Below are positions 12,572-21,134 of a stretch of DNA of 26,668 nucleotides, one piece after another (within the stretch, counting starts at the first letter, position 1; each line of letters starts with the position of its first letter). The position numbers and the translations under genes are program-made. The notes under the pieces were generated by a model, which saw only the letters and a list, made by a program, of their open reading frames with translations, did not search any database and was not told the origin of the DNA. Where the stretch lies: the IMG/VR virus record IMGVR_UViG_3300042981_000128, positions 1-26,668 of that record; one strand, written 5' to 3'. The stretch is from a virus.

Positions 12572-13974
12572 TGGCAGGCCGACAGACCCAAACCGTAAAC
12601 CAGGGCGCCAGCACGCGCGCCCGCGGGAACACCCAGCGCGCGCCGGCGGCTGCTCCCGCGTCGAACCTTCCGCCGGGCACCGTCGCAGATCCAAACTACC
12701 CGGCCGGCTTCCGGATCGTCGACCAAGCGGCCTATTCCGCTTGGCACGCCGGGAGCATCGCCAGCCAGAAGGGCGGCACGGCCGCGCAGGCCGGCGGGAT
12801 CACGAACGCCACCACGGCCGGGTCCAACGACCTCCAGGCGGACATCGCCCGGCGCCAGGCCGCGGGGGAGACCCTTCGAGCTCCGACGCCCACGGGCCAA
12901 TTCGACTCGGGCCGCCAGGTCGTCACCACGGACCCAGCGGCGAACCTGCGCGCGGCGCAGGCAGCCGGAGTGGGCGGGTTCAGCTCCCCGCTCACGGGCG
13001 CGCTGTCCACGGTCCAGCGCCCGGCGATCACGTCCACCGTCAAGACTCCTGCTGCTTTCACGAACATGGATCTAGGCCCGACAAGCCGGGTTGTCAACCC
13101 GTCGAAGGCGGAGCAGGGCGCAGACCAGGCGCGCGCCGCGCTCGGGCCCGCTCCCCAGATCGACATGGGGCTAGCCGACCGGCAGCAGGGCACCGTTGAC
13201 GCAGCCCTGGGGCTTTCCCGCCAGGCCGTGGACGCCGCGCTCCAGCCGGTGGATCAGACCCGCCTGGATGCCTCCGTGGCGGACGCCCGGAAGCTCTTGG
13301 ACGAGATGCTGAACGGGCCGAACACCGCGGCGCGGATCGGCTCCCAGACCCTCCGCTCCCAGCTGGCGCTGGCTCGCTCGGCAGCGGGCGGCCCTGGCGC
13401 CGTCGCGGGAGCCTTCCGAAACGCTCAGATGGGAGCGCCCGAGCTCCAGGCGCAGGCTACCCAGGCAGCCACGGCGGAGACGCTCCAGCGTCAGCAGGCG
13501 GCCGGGAACCTGGTGAACCAGATCCAGACGACCGAAACGAACCGGCAAACGAACGAGACCCAGCGCTTGAACGCCGCGAGCGCGGCCGCGTCCGGGTTCG
13601 CACAGGGAGCGCTGGGGGCGCGCGGCCAGGACATCCAGGTGGCGCAGGCGAACCAGCAAGCCGCGTCCAACCTCCTGAACAACGTTGCCCAGCTCACCGG
13701 AACCCAGCTGGAGCTGGACCAGCGGAACCAGGAACTGATCGGCCAGCTCGCGCGGGACGCCGCGGCCATGAACTTCAATTGGGGCCAGCTCTCGGTCCAG
13801 CAGCAAGAGGCCGAGTTCGAACGCTGGGTCAAGGTCTACGGGATCGATCAGGCTGCGGCGGCTCAGATCAAGGCCGCAGCGGCCGCGAACAAGAAAACCC
13901 CATGGGATTACATCATTCCGCTTGTCGGTGCGGCTGCGTCTGGGGGCGCGGCGGCCGCGAGAAAGCCGGGTTAA
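12571..13974 (+). CDS. Ejection or internal virion protein candidate, 467 aa
   Basis: ATG 12571 overlaps the previous stop. The protein is Ala/Gln/Thr-rich: a disordered N-terminus (AGRQTQTVNQGASTRARG), then helical low-complexity repeats with many Gln, Asn and Ala (residues ~190-430), and a hydrophobic C-terminal segment (WDYIIPLVGAAASGGAA, ~447-462) that could insert in a membrane. Podovirus ejection proteins, which leave the virion with the DNA and build a channel across the cell envelope, have this helical, Ala/Gln-rich make-up and often lie next to tail genes. First of three such genes in a row. Confidence 0.5.
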   Translation: MAGRQTQTVNQGASTRARGNTQRAPAAAPASNLPPGTVADPNYPAGFRIVDQAAYSAWHAGSIASQKGGTAAQAGGITNATTAGSNDLQADIARRQAAGETLRAPTPTGQFDSGRQVVTTDPAANLRAAQAAGVGGFSSPLTGALSTVQRPAITSTVKTPAAFTNMDLGPTSRVVNPSKAEQGADQARAALGPAPQIDMGLADRQQGTVDAALGLSRQAVDAALQPVDQTRLDASVADARKLLDEMLNGPNTAARIGSQTLRSQLALARSAAGGPGAVAGAFRNAQMGAPELQAQATQAATAETLQRQQAAGNLVNQIQTTETNRQTNETQRLNAASAAASGFAQGALGARGQDIQVAQANQQAASNLLNNVAQLTGTQLELDQRNQELIGQLARDAAAMNFNWGQLSVQQQEAEFERWVKVYGIDQAAAAQIKAAAAANKKTPWDYIIPLVGAAASGGAAAARKPG

Positions 13975-13975
13975 T

Positions 13976-15511
13976 ATGGCGCAGTGGGTTGCAAAGCCGG
14001 ACCTCTACGGGGCCGGCGGGGGAGAGTTCATCGACGATACCGGGACGGTGTGGCCGGATCCATGGGGGACGCTCGCTCCCGAGCTGGCTCCGCCCCAGGT
14101 CCAGCAAACGGGAGAGATGCCCGCGAGCGCCGCGACGGTGCAAGACTTCCTCCAGTCCACCGCGCCCGAGCCCGCGCCGCCGGCGGCCCCCCACGAGGCT
14201 CCCGCCGCAGCTCCCCCGCTAGGCTCGCCCGAAGGCATGGCGGCCGCGCTGGAGGCTCCCATGGCTCCCACGCCCACGCCAGGCTTTGCCGAGCAGAACG
14301 CGGCCGCGGGTGGCGGCGCAGCGCCCGAGCCCCAGCCTGGGTTCGCGAACGTCAAGGAAGGCACCACGAGCTCCCGCACGTCGGAGACCGGGTCCACGGG
14401 CTTGTCCGACGAGGCACAGGCGCGCCAGGGCGCGAATATCACCCAGGTCGTGGAGGCCAAGGCCGGCGAACGAGACGCGGCCGCAGCGGTCGGCACGCTG
14501 GAGGCAGACCAGGCCGCGGCTCGCTCCAAGCAGATCATGACCGAGGCAGCACAAGGCCTCGAAAAGACGGCGGCACAGATCGCCCTGAACGATCACGTCC
14601 AGAGCCAGGTGGACGCCAAGATGAAAGCCGGCGCTGAGTGGCGCCCGGACCGGACCGAGCTCTTTCACGGGGATCGCGGCGCGGCCTTCGGGATCATGGC
14701 GGCGATCGCGGCAATGGCCGGCGCGTGGATGCAGGGCCGAGGGCTCACCCAGCAAAACCCCTACCTGCCTACGATCTTGAAGATCATTGACGATAACGCG
14801 AACGATCAGGTCCGGCGCAATTCCACCACCATGCAATTCCTCCGGGAGCAGAAGGGCGACCTTCGCGCCGCGGCTCTGGAGCTGAAGCAGCGTCAGGCAG
14901 GGTTCGCGAAACAGCGGCTCGAAGGCCTCGCCCTGAAAGACCAGTCCGACCTGATGCGCGCCGGCGTGGCCAAGACGATCGCGGCCCTCGACGCTCAGAA
15001 CGCGGTCTGGGAGCAGGAGAAGCGCCAGAGCTTGGAGCGCACCGAGACGAACAAGATCGTCAAGACGTTTTCCCAGACGCAGGCCACGGGCGCAGGCCCC
15101 GCCGGCGGGGAGCGCACGCCGGACCAGGCCAAAGCACAGGGCACGTTCGACGCGATCGGGAACTTCGGCCAGAAAGCTGGGCTTATTCGGGGCCCGGATG
15201 GGAAGTGGCGCGTCGGAGGCGGCGCGTTCCCGCCCGCCGCGCTGGAGCGGATCAACCCGTTCTCTGACGACTCGATCATGGCCGCTGGCGAAGCCGCGGT
15301 GGAGGCCTACGGCCGCCTCCAGTCGGGTGGCGTGATCGGCTCGGAGGAACGCCCGGCGTTCCGGGATCAGCTCGGTCTGAACACCCTCACCAGGGCCCAG
15401 CTCGCGGCGCGGCTGAACGCGGCGGAGACGGCCCTACGCTCCCGGCTCAAGTCGACGGACGAGGCGGCACAGCGGCGGGAAACCACTGTGCCGGCCGGGT
15501 GGAAAAAGTGA
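13976..15511 (+). CDS. Ejection or internal virion protein candidate with one membrane segment, 511 aa
   Basis: ATG 13976, one base after the previous TAA. Residues ~35-125 are Pro/Ala-rich and disordered. Residues ~150-225 are helical (AKAGERDAAAAVGTLEADQAA). A hydrophobic helix follows at ~232-252 (AAFGIMAAIAAMAGAWMQG), then long coiled-coil-like helices (~285-350). The C-terminal half contains a compact domain around NPFSDDSIMAAGEAAVEA. The membrane helix and long helices fit a protein that crosses the envelope during DNA ejection. The stop directly abuts the stop of the antisense gene at 15512. No transglycosylase motif was seen. Confidence 0.5.
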   Translation: MAQWVAKPDLYGAGGGEFIDDTGTVWPDPWGTLAPELAPPQVQQTGEMPASAATVQDFLQSTAPEPAPPAAPHEAPAAAPPLGSPEGMAAALEAPMAPTPTPGFAEQNAAAGGGAAPEPQPGFANVKEGTTSSRTSETGSTGLSDEAQARQGANITQVVEAKAGERDAAAAVGTLEADQAAARSKQIMTEAAQGLEKTAAQIALNDHVQSQVDAKMKAGAEWRPDRTELFHGDRGAAFGIMAAIAAMAGAWMQGRGLTQQNPYLPTILKIIDDNANDQVRRNSTTMQFLREQKGDLRAAALELKQRQAGFAKQRLEGLALKDQSDLMRAGVAKTIAALDAQNAVWEQEKRQSLERTETNKIVKTFSQTQATGAGPAGGERTPDQAKAQGTFDAIGNFGQKAGLIRGPDGKWRVGGGAFPPAALERINPFSDDSIMAAGEAAVEAYGRLQSGGVIGSEERPAFRDQLGLNTLTRAQLAARLNAAETALRSRLKSTDEAAQRRETTVPAGWKK

Positions 15512-15700
15512 TTACCAGTCCGCGTCTAGGTCGAACATGTGACCTTTGGGGCAGTCCTCGAAGGTGAGCTCGAAAGACTGCTCCACGTCGTTGGACTCCG
15601 CCGCGTGGTAGCCGGGGATCCGGTTCTGGCAGTGGACGTGAAAGCTCCCCGTGTAGTTGTTCAGAATCGCCTCGTTCGCGCTCAGCAGTTGGTGCGTCAT
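15512..15700 (-). CDS. Antisense small protein of unknown function, 62 aa
   Basis: Minus-strand gene filling the gap between two ejection genes, stop to stop with the upstream one. The product is well composed: MTHQLLSANEAILNNYTG, with His and Cys residues (HVHCQNRIPGYHAAESN), FELTFEDCPKGHMFDLDADW, no membrane segment, acidic end. The two Cys and several His residues could bind a metal, but no zinc-finger pattern is clear. No family recognised. Its own promoter (-10 TACTAT) ends 6 nt before the ATG and no ribosome site is seen, so a leaderless mRNA is predicted. Organised like an independently expressed insert (moron). Confidence 0.65.
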   Translation of the reverse strand: MTHQLLSANEAILNNYTGSFHVHCQNRIPGYHAAESNDVEQSFELTFEDCPKGHMFDLDADW

Positions 15701-15706
15701 ACCCAG

Positions 15707-15734
15707 ATAGTATCAGAACCCGAAAAGCACGCAA
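15707..15734 (-). promoter_or_regulatory. Promoter for the antisense 62-aa gene, predicted leaderless
   Basis: On the minus strand TTGCGT (15734-15729), 16-nt spacer, then TACTAT (15712-15707), with TGA immediately before the -10 giving an extended TGnTA-like element. Six nt (ctgggt) separate the -10 from the ATG at 15700-15698. The -35 overlaps the leader of the plus-strand gene at 15746. Confidence 0.5.
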
Positions 15735-15745
15735 GGAAAAACAAC

Positions 15746-18457
15746 ATGCCTGTGATGGTAGACCCCAAGACTGGGGAAGTGTTCAACAATGTCCCGGACG
15801 ATGAGGTCCAGCGCGCCACGGACCAGTTCGGGCTGGTGTCGGCCGACCATTACGCCATGCTCCAGAAGTATGGCGGGATCGCAGACCAGGCCGCGGCCGC
15901 GGGCAAGACGGCGGCCAACGTCGCGACTTTCGGGCTCGCGGGCTTCGACTCGGCCGAGGACAAGCAGCAGATCCAGACCTTCAAGGAAAGCTCCCCGACC
16001 CTGGCGGCTCTGTCCGAGATCGCCGGCGCGGCCGCGCCCGGAGCTCTGGGTGGCGGCGCAGCGGGGCTCGTCATGCGTGGGCTGGGGGCCAGCGCGCGCG
16101 CGGCGCAGATCGGCGGAGTCGTGGCCGAGGAAGTGGCCCAGAGCGCGGCGATCGAGGCGGAGCACGCGCGGGAGGAAGGCCGGGGGATCGAGCTCGGGAG
16201 CGTGGTCATGGGGCTTCCGCTCGCCATGGGCGTCTCTGCCGCGGGACGGCTGGCGCGCGGCGCAGCGCGGCGGGTGCGGGGAATCCCCGAGGGTGGCCCG
16301 GCGAGCCTGCTGGACGCGGCCGAGGCGGAAGGGAACGCGCTGGCACAGGGCCGGCGAACGTCTGAGGCGCGCCGGTCGGTGGGGGCCGCGGGCTCGGGCC
16401 CGGACGGGCGTCCGCCGCTGACGGAAGACGAGGTCCGGAGCTACGCGCGCGGGCGCGACGAGATCCACGCGCAGGTCGAGCGCTTCGGGGGAGACGCGAT
16501 CGAGGACGCGGCCGCGGGCACTGCGCCGGCGTTTGACGAGGTCCACAACATCAGCCTGAAAAAGAGCGACCTGGCCGGCAAGATGAACGATGCGGACCCG
16601 GAGCTGATGGCCGAGTTTGCAGACGGCCACGGAGAGGCTGTGGAAAGCCTGGCGAGCAAGCTGGAGGCCGGTGGGCACAAGGCCGCGGCGGCCCAGCTCC
16701 GGGCACACCTGGCCGAGGTTGCCCGCTACGTGGACGAGCCCGCGGATCTCAACATCTCGTGGGATCGCACCAAGCGCACGCTCGATCGCCTCCGGAGCCG
16801 GTATGGGGCGCTCGCCCGCAAGGACATCCGGGCCGAGGCCGTGGTGGACGACATTGACGAGGTCCTGGAGCCGATCCGGCAAGGCCTGGAGGACGCTGAC
16901 ACGTGGGGCACGTTCGCGGCCGAGAAGCAGGCCGGAGAGAACAAGCTCTGGAGCGGGGACGATGGGATCATTCGCTCGGGTGCCGTATGGCAACACGAGT
17001 TCCTGGAGCGACTCCCGGGCGCGGCGGGCCGGATGCGGCGCGGGCTCCAGGACGTGCCGGTGTTCAAGGTCCGGGGAGACGTCGTGGGCCACGCGCTCGC
17101 GATGAAACCCCGAGACTTCGCGCTGGTCATGAACGCGATGGGGAAGTGGATTGACAACGTGGAGGCCATGAGCTTGCTCAAAACGGAGCTCGGGGCCCAG
17201 AGCGTCGGCACCACGCCGATTGTGCGGCTCCAGCAAGGCTTGGAGGATATGAAGACCCTCCGAGACGAGCTGATCACGCTCCGGGAAGCGGAGAAGCGCG
17301 GGAGCGCCGTGATCGCGAAAGAGGCAGCCAAGGACAGCGCGCGCGGCACGGCGGAGATCCTGTTCGAGGCGGCCGAGGAAGTTCCCGGCCTCGGAGGCCC
17401 GTTGAAGGGCGGCCGGCGGCTGGTGGAAAAAGCCACGGGCCGGCCCCTGTTCGACGCGCCGGTCAAGCCGCCGGAACCGGAGCTGACGCGGGAGGCCGCG
17501 GGCCAGCTGATCCGCGACCGGCGGAGCCGGCTGGGCAAGCTCTCCCCGCGCGCCAAGAAACCCCGCCCTGGCGGCGCTGCGCCGGCCGCTGTGGCTCCGC
17601 TCACCTCTCTTGCGGACCAGCTGTCGGACCTCGGGGACGCGGGCTCCAGAGCGGCGCGGGGAGCCTCTGCGGCGGGCCGCGAGCCCTCGCCCGTAACTGA
17701 CTCGCTGGCCGAGATCTCGGACAACAGCCGGGCGATCCAGGAGCGGGCCGCGCTCGGGCTCGTCAGCAAGGAATCCCGGCCTCCCAAGCTCCCGCCGCTG
17801 GCCGAGCGGTTCAAGGAAGGCGCCAAAGACATCGGCCAGGCGTTCCAAAACAAGATCGAGCACCTGAAGAAAGCGAACGAAGACCCCCAGGCGTTCGTGG
17901 ACGGCATGGTGGACACCTTCGGGCCCATGGCTGAGGGCGGCCATGAAGACCTGTACGCCAAGGTGGTGGCCCGTGTTCAGATCGGGGTGCAATACCTGCT
18001 CGCGAACGCGCCGCCTTCGGTCGGGATCAGCATGGTGCGCCCGGACGGGATTCCGCCGGATAGCCTCGCGGTCATGAAGTGGGCCGCCATGTGGGATGGG
18101 GTGTTCAACCCGGGGAACGTCGTCTACGACGTCGCGACCGGGGACGCCACGCCCACGCAGATCCGCGCGCTGCGTGAGGTCCACCCGGACATATACGGCT
18201 CGCTCCGGGCCGAGGTCCTGAAGCAGGTCGGCCAGGCTGGCCAAAAGATTCCGTTCGAGACCCTTAGAGGCCTCGACAATCTGTTCGACATCCCAGGCGT
18301 GGCCGGACCCTCGTTCTCCCCCGGCATGACTTCGACCATGGCGCAGGCCTACGCGGCCGGCCAGAAGGTTCCGCAGCAGAGTCTTGGCGGGGAGTCGGTG
18401 CTGGCCGCGCCCGCGAGCGCCACCACCAAGTTCTCCGGCCTAGCCGGTCTTGCATAA
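15746..18457 (+). CDS. Large ejection or internal virion protein candidate, 903 aa
   Basis: ATG 15746 has AAGGA 9 nt upstream. An N-terminal domain (VDPKTGEVFNNVPDDEVQRA) precedes a long Gly/Ala-rich hydrophobic stretch (~75-170, AGAAAPGALGGGAAGLVMRG and VVMGLPLAMGVSAAGRLARG) that could cross or dock to membranes. Then come a helical region with many Arg/Glu repeats (~240-500), a Pro/Arg-rich linker (~570-660) and a C-terminal globular part (VDGMVDTFGPMAEGGHEDL, WAAMWDGVFNPGNVVYDVATGD). This is the largest of three adjacent genes of the type expected for podovirus ejectosome proteins. No lytic transglycosylase motif recognised. The gene stop overlaps the promoter candidate at 18450. Confidence 0.5.
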   Translation: MPVMVDPKTGEVFNNVPDDEVQRATDQFGLVSADHYAMLQKYGGIADQAAAAGKTAANVATFGLAGFDSAEDKQQIQTFKESSPTLAALSEIAGAAAPGALGGGAAGLVMRGLGASARAAQIGGVVAEEVAQSAAIEAEHAREEGRGIELGSVVMGLPLAMGVSAAGRLARGAARRVRGIPEGGPASLLDAAEAEGNALAQGRRTSEARRSVGAAGSGPDGRPPLTEDEVRSYARGRDEIHAQVERFGGDAIEDAAAGTAPAFDEVHNISLKKSDLAGKMNDADPELMAEFADGHGEAVESLASKLEAGGHKAAAAQLRAHLAEVARYVDEPADLNISWDRTKRTLDRLRSRYGALARKDIRAEAVVDDIDEVLEPIRQGLEDADTWGTFAAEKQAGENKLWSGDDGIIRSGAVWQHEFLERLPGAAGRMRRGLQDVPVFKVRGDVVGHALAMKPRDFALVMNAMGKWIDNVEAMSLLKTELGAQSVGTTPIVRLQQGLEDMKTLRDELITLREAEKRGSAVIAKEAAKDSARGTAEILFEAAEEVPGLGGPLKGGRRLVEKATGRPLFDAPVKPPEPELTREAAGQLIRDRRSRLGKLSPRAKKPRPGGAAPAAVAPLTSLADQLSDLGDAGSRAARGASAAGREPSPVTDSLAEISDNSRAIQERAALGLVSKESRPPKLPPLAERFKEGAKDIGQAFQNKIEHLKKANEDPQAFVDGMVDTFGPMAEGGHEDLYAKVVARVQIGVQYLLANAPPSVGISMVRPDGIPPDSLAVMKWAAMWDGVFNPGNVVYDVATGDATPTQIRALREVHPDIYGSLRAEVLKQVGQAGQKIPFETLRGLDNLFDIPGVAGPSFSPGMTSTMAQAYAAGQKVPQQSLGGESVLAAPASATTKFSGLAGLA

Positions 18458-18478
18458 TCACCCCAACCCTGCTACCAT
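18450..18478 (+). promoter_or_regulatory. Promoter candidate upstream of the pre-portal genes
   Basis: TTGCAT (18450-18455), 17-nt spacer, TACCAT (18473-18478), in an AT-rich 45-nt stretch that continues as ataggtatatcaacgt to the ATG at 18495. The -35 overlaps the stop of the 903-aa gene. It could restart transcription for the portal-scaffold-terminase block. Confidence 0.4.
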
Positions 18479-18494
18479 ATAGGTATATCAACGT

Positions 18495-18833
18495 ATGGCA
18501 ATCCGATCCCCTAGAATCGATCTTCACCCACCCTGCATCTCCAGGACGTTCAACGACTTCGCCAGCCCGATCGTGCTCGCCGATCAGGCGGAGCCTACAC
18601 TGGCCGCCAGCCCCAACGGCGCGCCGGCGGAAGATATCAATCATCTCCCGTCCTCGATCTTCGTGGTGTGCACCACGAGCGGGACGATCACGTGGACTGA
18701 CGCGCTGGGCAATTCTAATACCACGGCGGCGCTGCCAACCGGCGCGTATCCGCTCCCGTTCACCATGCGAACGATCGAGTCCGTCTCTTCGTTCGTCGGC
18801 TCAATCACCGTTTCTTGGCACCCGGAGGCCTAA
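18495..18833 (+). CDS. Small beta-rich virion protein candidate, 112 aa
   Basis: The product begins MAIRSPRIDLHPPCISRTF and is mainly beta strands: SSIFVVCTTSGTITWTDALG, NTTAALPTGAYPLPFTMRTI, SSFVGSITVSWHPEA. No signal or membrane segment. Stop and next start overlap as TAATG. Two small beta-sandwich-like proteins next to the portal suggest head- or tail-completion or spike proteins; no family is recognised. Confidence 0.55.
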   Translation: MAIRSPRIDLHPPCISRTFNDFASPIVLADQAEPTLAASPNGAPAEDINHLPSSIFVVCTTSGTITWTDALGNSNTTAALPTGAYPLPFTMRTIESVSSFVGSITVSWHPEA

Positions 18834-19069
18834 TGACAGACTCGCAAGTTACCGTAACAACGTCCCCTACTGCGCTGTTCACGGGCCCCGGCAAGTTCAG
18901 GCTGTGGATCAACACCGGAACCGTTCGCCTTGGAGGCGCAACCGTTGCCTATGCGACCGGGGTTGCGCCGTCCGGCGCGTTTCTCGACTTCGAGTTGGCT
19001 GCGGCCGATACCCTCTACGCAATCACGTCTGCGGGCACTGCCGACATTCGTGTTTTGAGCTGGTACTGA
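18833..19069 (+). CDS. Small beta-rich virion protein candidate, 78 aa
   Basis: Starts with TAATG coupling at 18833. The sequence is a beta-sandwich-like series of strands (SQVTVTTSPTALFTGPGKF, RLWINTGTVRLGGATVAYAT, DTLYAITSAGTADIRVLSWY) without charged patches. It resembles in size and composition the preceding protein, so the pair may be duplicated or form one complex. It ends 3 nt before the portal ATG. Function unknown; a virion role is inferred from location. Confidence 0.55.
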   Translation: MTDSQVTVTTSPTALFTGPGKFRLWINTGTVRLGGATVAYATGVAPSGAFLDFELAAADTLYAITSAGTADIRVLSWY

Positions 19070-19072
19070 TTC

Positions 19073-20986
19073 ATGGTCCAGCGCAGCGCGCGCCTGTGCG
19101 CGGAACAGTGGTACAGGCTGAAAGGCGAGGACGCGGCACAGGCTCTGCTGTCGGAGTGTGCGCGTGCGATCCAGCTGAATAGCTCGCGGCGCGGGGAGGC
19201 GCTGCTTTTCGCCTCGTTGTTCGAGGGTGTCAATCTGCTGTCGTTCGACGAAAGCGGATATGAACACGACAACGACGAGGTTTTCGAGGAACTGGAGACG
19301 CCCGTGGTTCGCAACACGTGCCGCTCGATCGTCTCCACGGCCGTCTCCAAGATCACGGCGCAGGACAGCCCGCTCCCGCAGTTCATGAGCAACGGCGGGG
19401 ACTGGACGACCCGCACCAAGGCTGTCAGGCTCGACCGGCTCGTCTGCGCCGAATACGAGCAGCCCCAGGGCTGTTTCGCGAACCTCCACGAGCTCTTTCG
19501 GCACGGCGCCACGCTGGCCATGGCCGCGACCGGGAGCTTTGCCGTCTTCTACTTCTCGGGCCCGGACGGGCTGATCGCGGAGCTGGACGACACGCTGACG
19601 CTCGGGGTGGAGCGCTCGGGCCGCTGGGGCCGCGTGATCGGCACGGTACGCACCACATGGTACAACGCGGAGGAAGCAATCAGTCGGTGGCCCGACTTCG
19701 AGGACGAGATCCTGAAGAACGAGCAGAAGATGCCCGACGGGATCCGCGACCTGGAGGGAGACCTCACCCCGGAACGGGGCGTGCGCGTGTGCCAGGGCTG
19801 GCGTTCGGCCCTCGGCAAGAAACACTTTGGCCGGGAGATGTTCGTCCTGAAAGACGGGACGATCTTGAAAGACAACCGGAAGTATGACCGGCGCTCGCCA
19901 CCCATGGTGATCTGGGATTGGGAGCGGAGCCTGTATGGCCACTGGGGTGTTTCGCTCACGAGGACGATCTACAATCAGTGCGTCCGCATCAATCAGATCA
20001 TCGCTGATGTGGACTACGCGGAACACAACAGCCCCCAGGGCCTCGTCCTCCACAAGAAAGGCGCGACGGGCCCTGGCGACACGGACAAGGTCCGAGGCTG
20101 GCAGTTCGTGGAGATCACCGGCACGGCTGACATGGCCAGCGCGTTTCAGGTGGTCATGCCCCCGAAGTATAACGAGCAATCCGTGGAGCTCTTGCTTTTC
20201 CACGAGTCGGGCGCCCACGACATCTCCGGCGTGTCGGACCAGCACACCAGCGCCAAGCGCGCCGTGGGCACCACCAGCGGCAAGCACGAAAACATGGTGG
20301 CCGCGCTGTTCACGGAGCGTTTTGCCGACAATGAACGGCGGCTGATCGACTGCCGCACCACGAGCTCCGCGCGCGTGATCGTGTGGTGCCTCCAGGATCA
20401 GCTGAAGGAAGACCCGGAATACACGCGGATCTATGCGAAAGGCGATTATGTCGAGGAAGTCAAGCTGGCGGATCTGGACCTGGATCTTGATCGTTACACT
20501 GTTTCGATCGCCCCAGTGTCCGAGGACAAGCAGAGCCCGAAGGCGCGCCTGGAGCGCATGGATCAGGCCTTCGACGCTGGGCTGATTACCGGCTCGGAGC
20601 TTTTGAGCTTCCAGCAAGACTTCGACGCCAAGAGCCGCTCCAGTCTGGCCGTAGCACAAGACAACTGGCTGGAGCGTCAGATCGATAAGTGGATGCACGC
20701 CGATTCGATCGAGTATCAGGGACCGGTTCAGTGGATGGATCTCCAGAGCGCGGCGCGCATGGTCGCACAGGCGATGCTGATCGCCCGCACCAAGGGCCTA
20801 CCAGACGAGCGGCTGGGGTTCTTCACCCGCTTTCTTGACGAGGTCCAGAGTTTCATCGAAAGCACAGGGGCCAAGACCTCCGCACAGGGCGCAGTGGGCG
20901 CCGGCGCCGGGCCGAGCCCGGACGAGGCGCTGGCGGTCGCCGGCGTGCCTACTGCTGGAGCTCCGCCGACTGCCCCGATCGCTTGA
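19073..20986 (+). CDS. Portal protein, 637 aa
   Basis: Forms the dodecameric portal ring through which DNA enters and leaves the head. Features seen: N-terminal helical region, a core with strands around residues ~100-310 (FAVFYFSGPDGLIAELDD; TTWYNAEEAISRWPDFEDE; FVLKDGTILKDNRKYDRR), the segment PPMVIWDWERSLYGHWGVSLTRTIYNQCVRINQIIAD (~278-315) typical of podovirus portals where a wing/clip leads to a long helix, a long helix with Ala/Gln, and a disordered Ala/Gly/Pro-rich tail (~605-637). Length agrees with podovirus portals (500-750 aa). The neighbours (scaffold and terminase genes downstream) support the call. No strong ribosome site precedes the ATG; it is probably coupled to the gene ending 3 nt before. 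Confidence 0.8.
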   Translation: MVQRSARLCAEQWYRLKGEDAAQALLSECARAIQLNSSRRGEALLFASLFEGVNLLSFDESGYEHDNDEVFEELETPVVRNTCRSIVSTAVSKITAQDSPLPQFMSNGGDWTTRTKAVRLDRLVCAEYEQPQGCFANLHELFRHGATLAMAATGSFAVFYFSGPDGLIAELDDTLTLGVERSGRWGRVIGTVRTTWYNAEEAISRWPDFEDEILKNEQKMPDGIRDLEGDLTPERGVRVCQGWRSALGKKHFGREMFVLKDGTILKDNRKYDRRSPPMVIWDWERSLYGHWGVSLTRTIYNQCVRINQIIADVDYAEHNSPQGLVLHKKGATGPGDTDKVRGWQFVEITGTADMASAFQVVMPPKYNEQSVELLLFHESGAHDISGVSDQHTSAKRAVGTTSGKHENMVAALFTERFADNERRLIDCRTTSSARVIVWCLQDQLKEDPEYTRIYAKGDYVEEVKLADLDLDLDRYTVSIAPVSEDKQSPKARLERMDQAFDAGLITGSELLSFQQDFDAKSRSSLAVAQDNWLERQIDKWMHADSIEYQGPVQWMDLQSAARMVAQAMLIARTKGLPDERLGFFTRFLDEVQSFIESTGAKTSAQGAVGAGAGPSPDEALAVAGVPTAGAPPTAPIA

Positions 20987-21128
20987 TCTCGCGAACCATG
21001 TAGCGATGCCCCAGCTCGAACCGAGCGGCGAAGATCTCTTCCGAGAATGGCCGCTGGGGGTGTTCTTGCGCGATCTCTGACGCGAGAATGTTCAGGTTCA
21101 TGTCGATTCGCTTAAAAAGCTTGCTCAT
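20949..21128 (-). CDS. Antisense small protein between portal and scaffold, 59 aa
   Basis: A minus-strand frame from ATG 21128 to TAG 20949-20951, overlapping the last 38 bp of the portal gene on the other strand. The product is composed like a real protein: MSKLFKRIDMNLNILASEIA, then HPQRPFSEEIFAARFELGHR, YMVREIKR and a polar end, with good helix potential and a basic N-terminus. No membrane segment. No family recognised; it could be a small DNA- or protein-binding factor. A promoter with TTGACC and TAGATC, 17-nt spacer, ends 6 nt before the ATG, again predicting a leaderless mRNA. Confidence 0.6.
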   Translation of the reverse strand: MSKLFKRIDMNLNILASEIAQEHPQRPFSEEIFAARFELGHRYMVREIKRSGQSAELQQ

Positions 21129-21134
21129 ACGCTT

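Noticed and set aside
15713-18244. Long minus-strand open frame opposite the 903-aa gene
   Set aside because: Same shadow effect; composition dominated by Arg, Pro, Leu and His, no ribosome site, and it would bury two well-supported starts.
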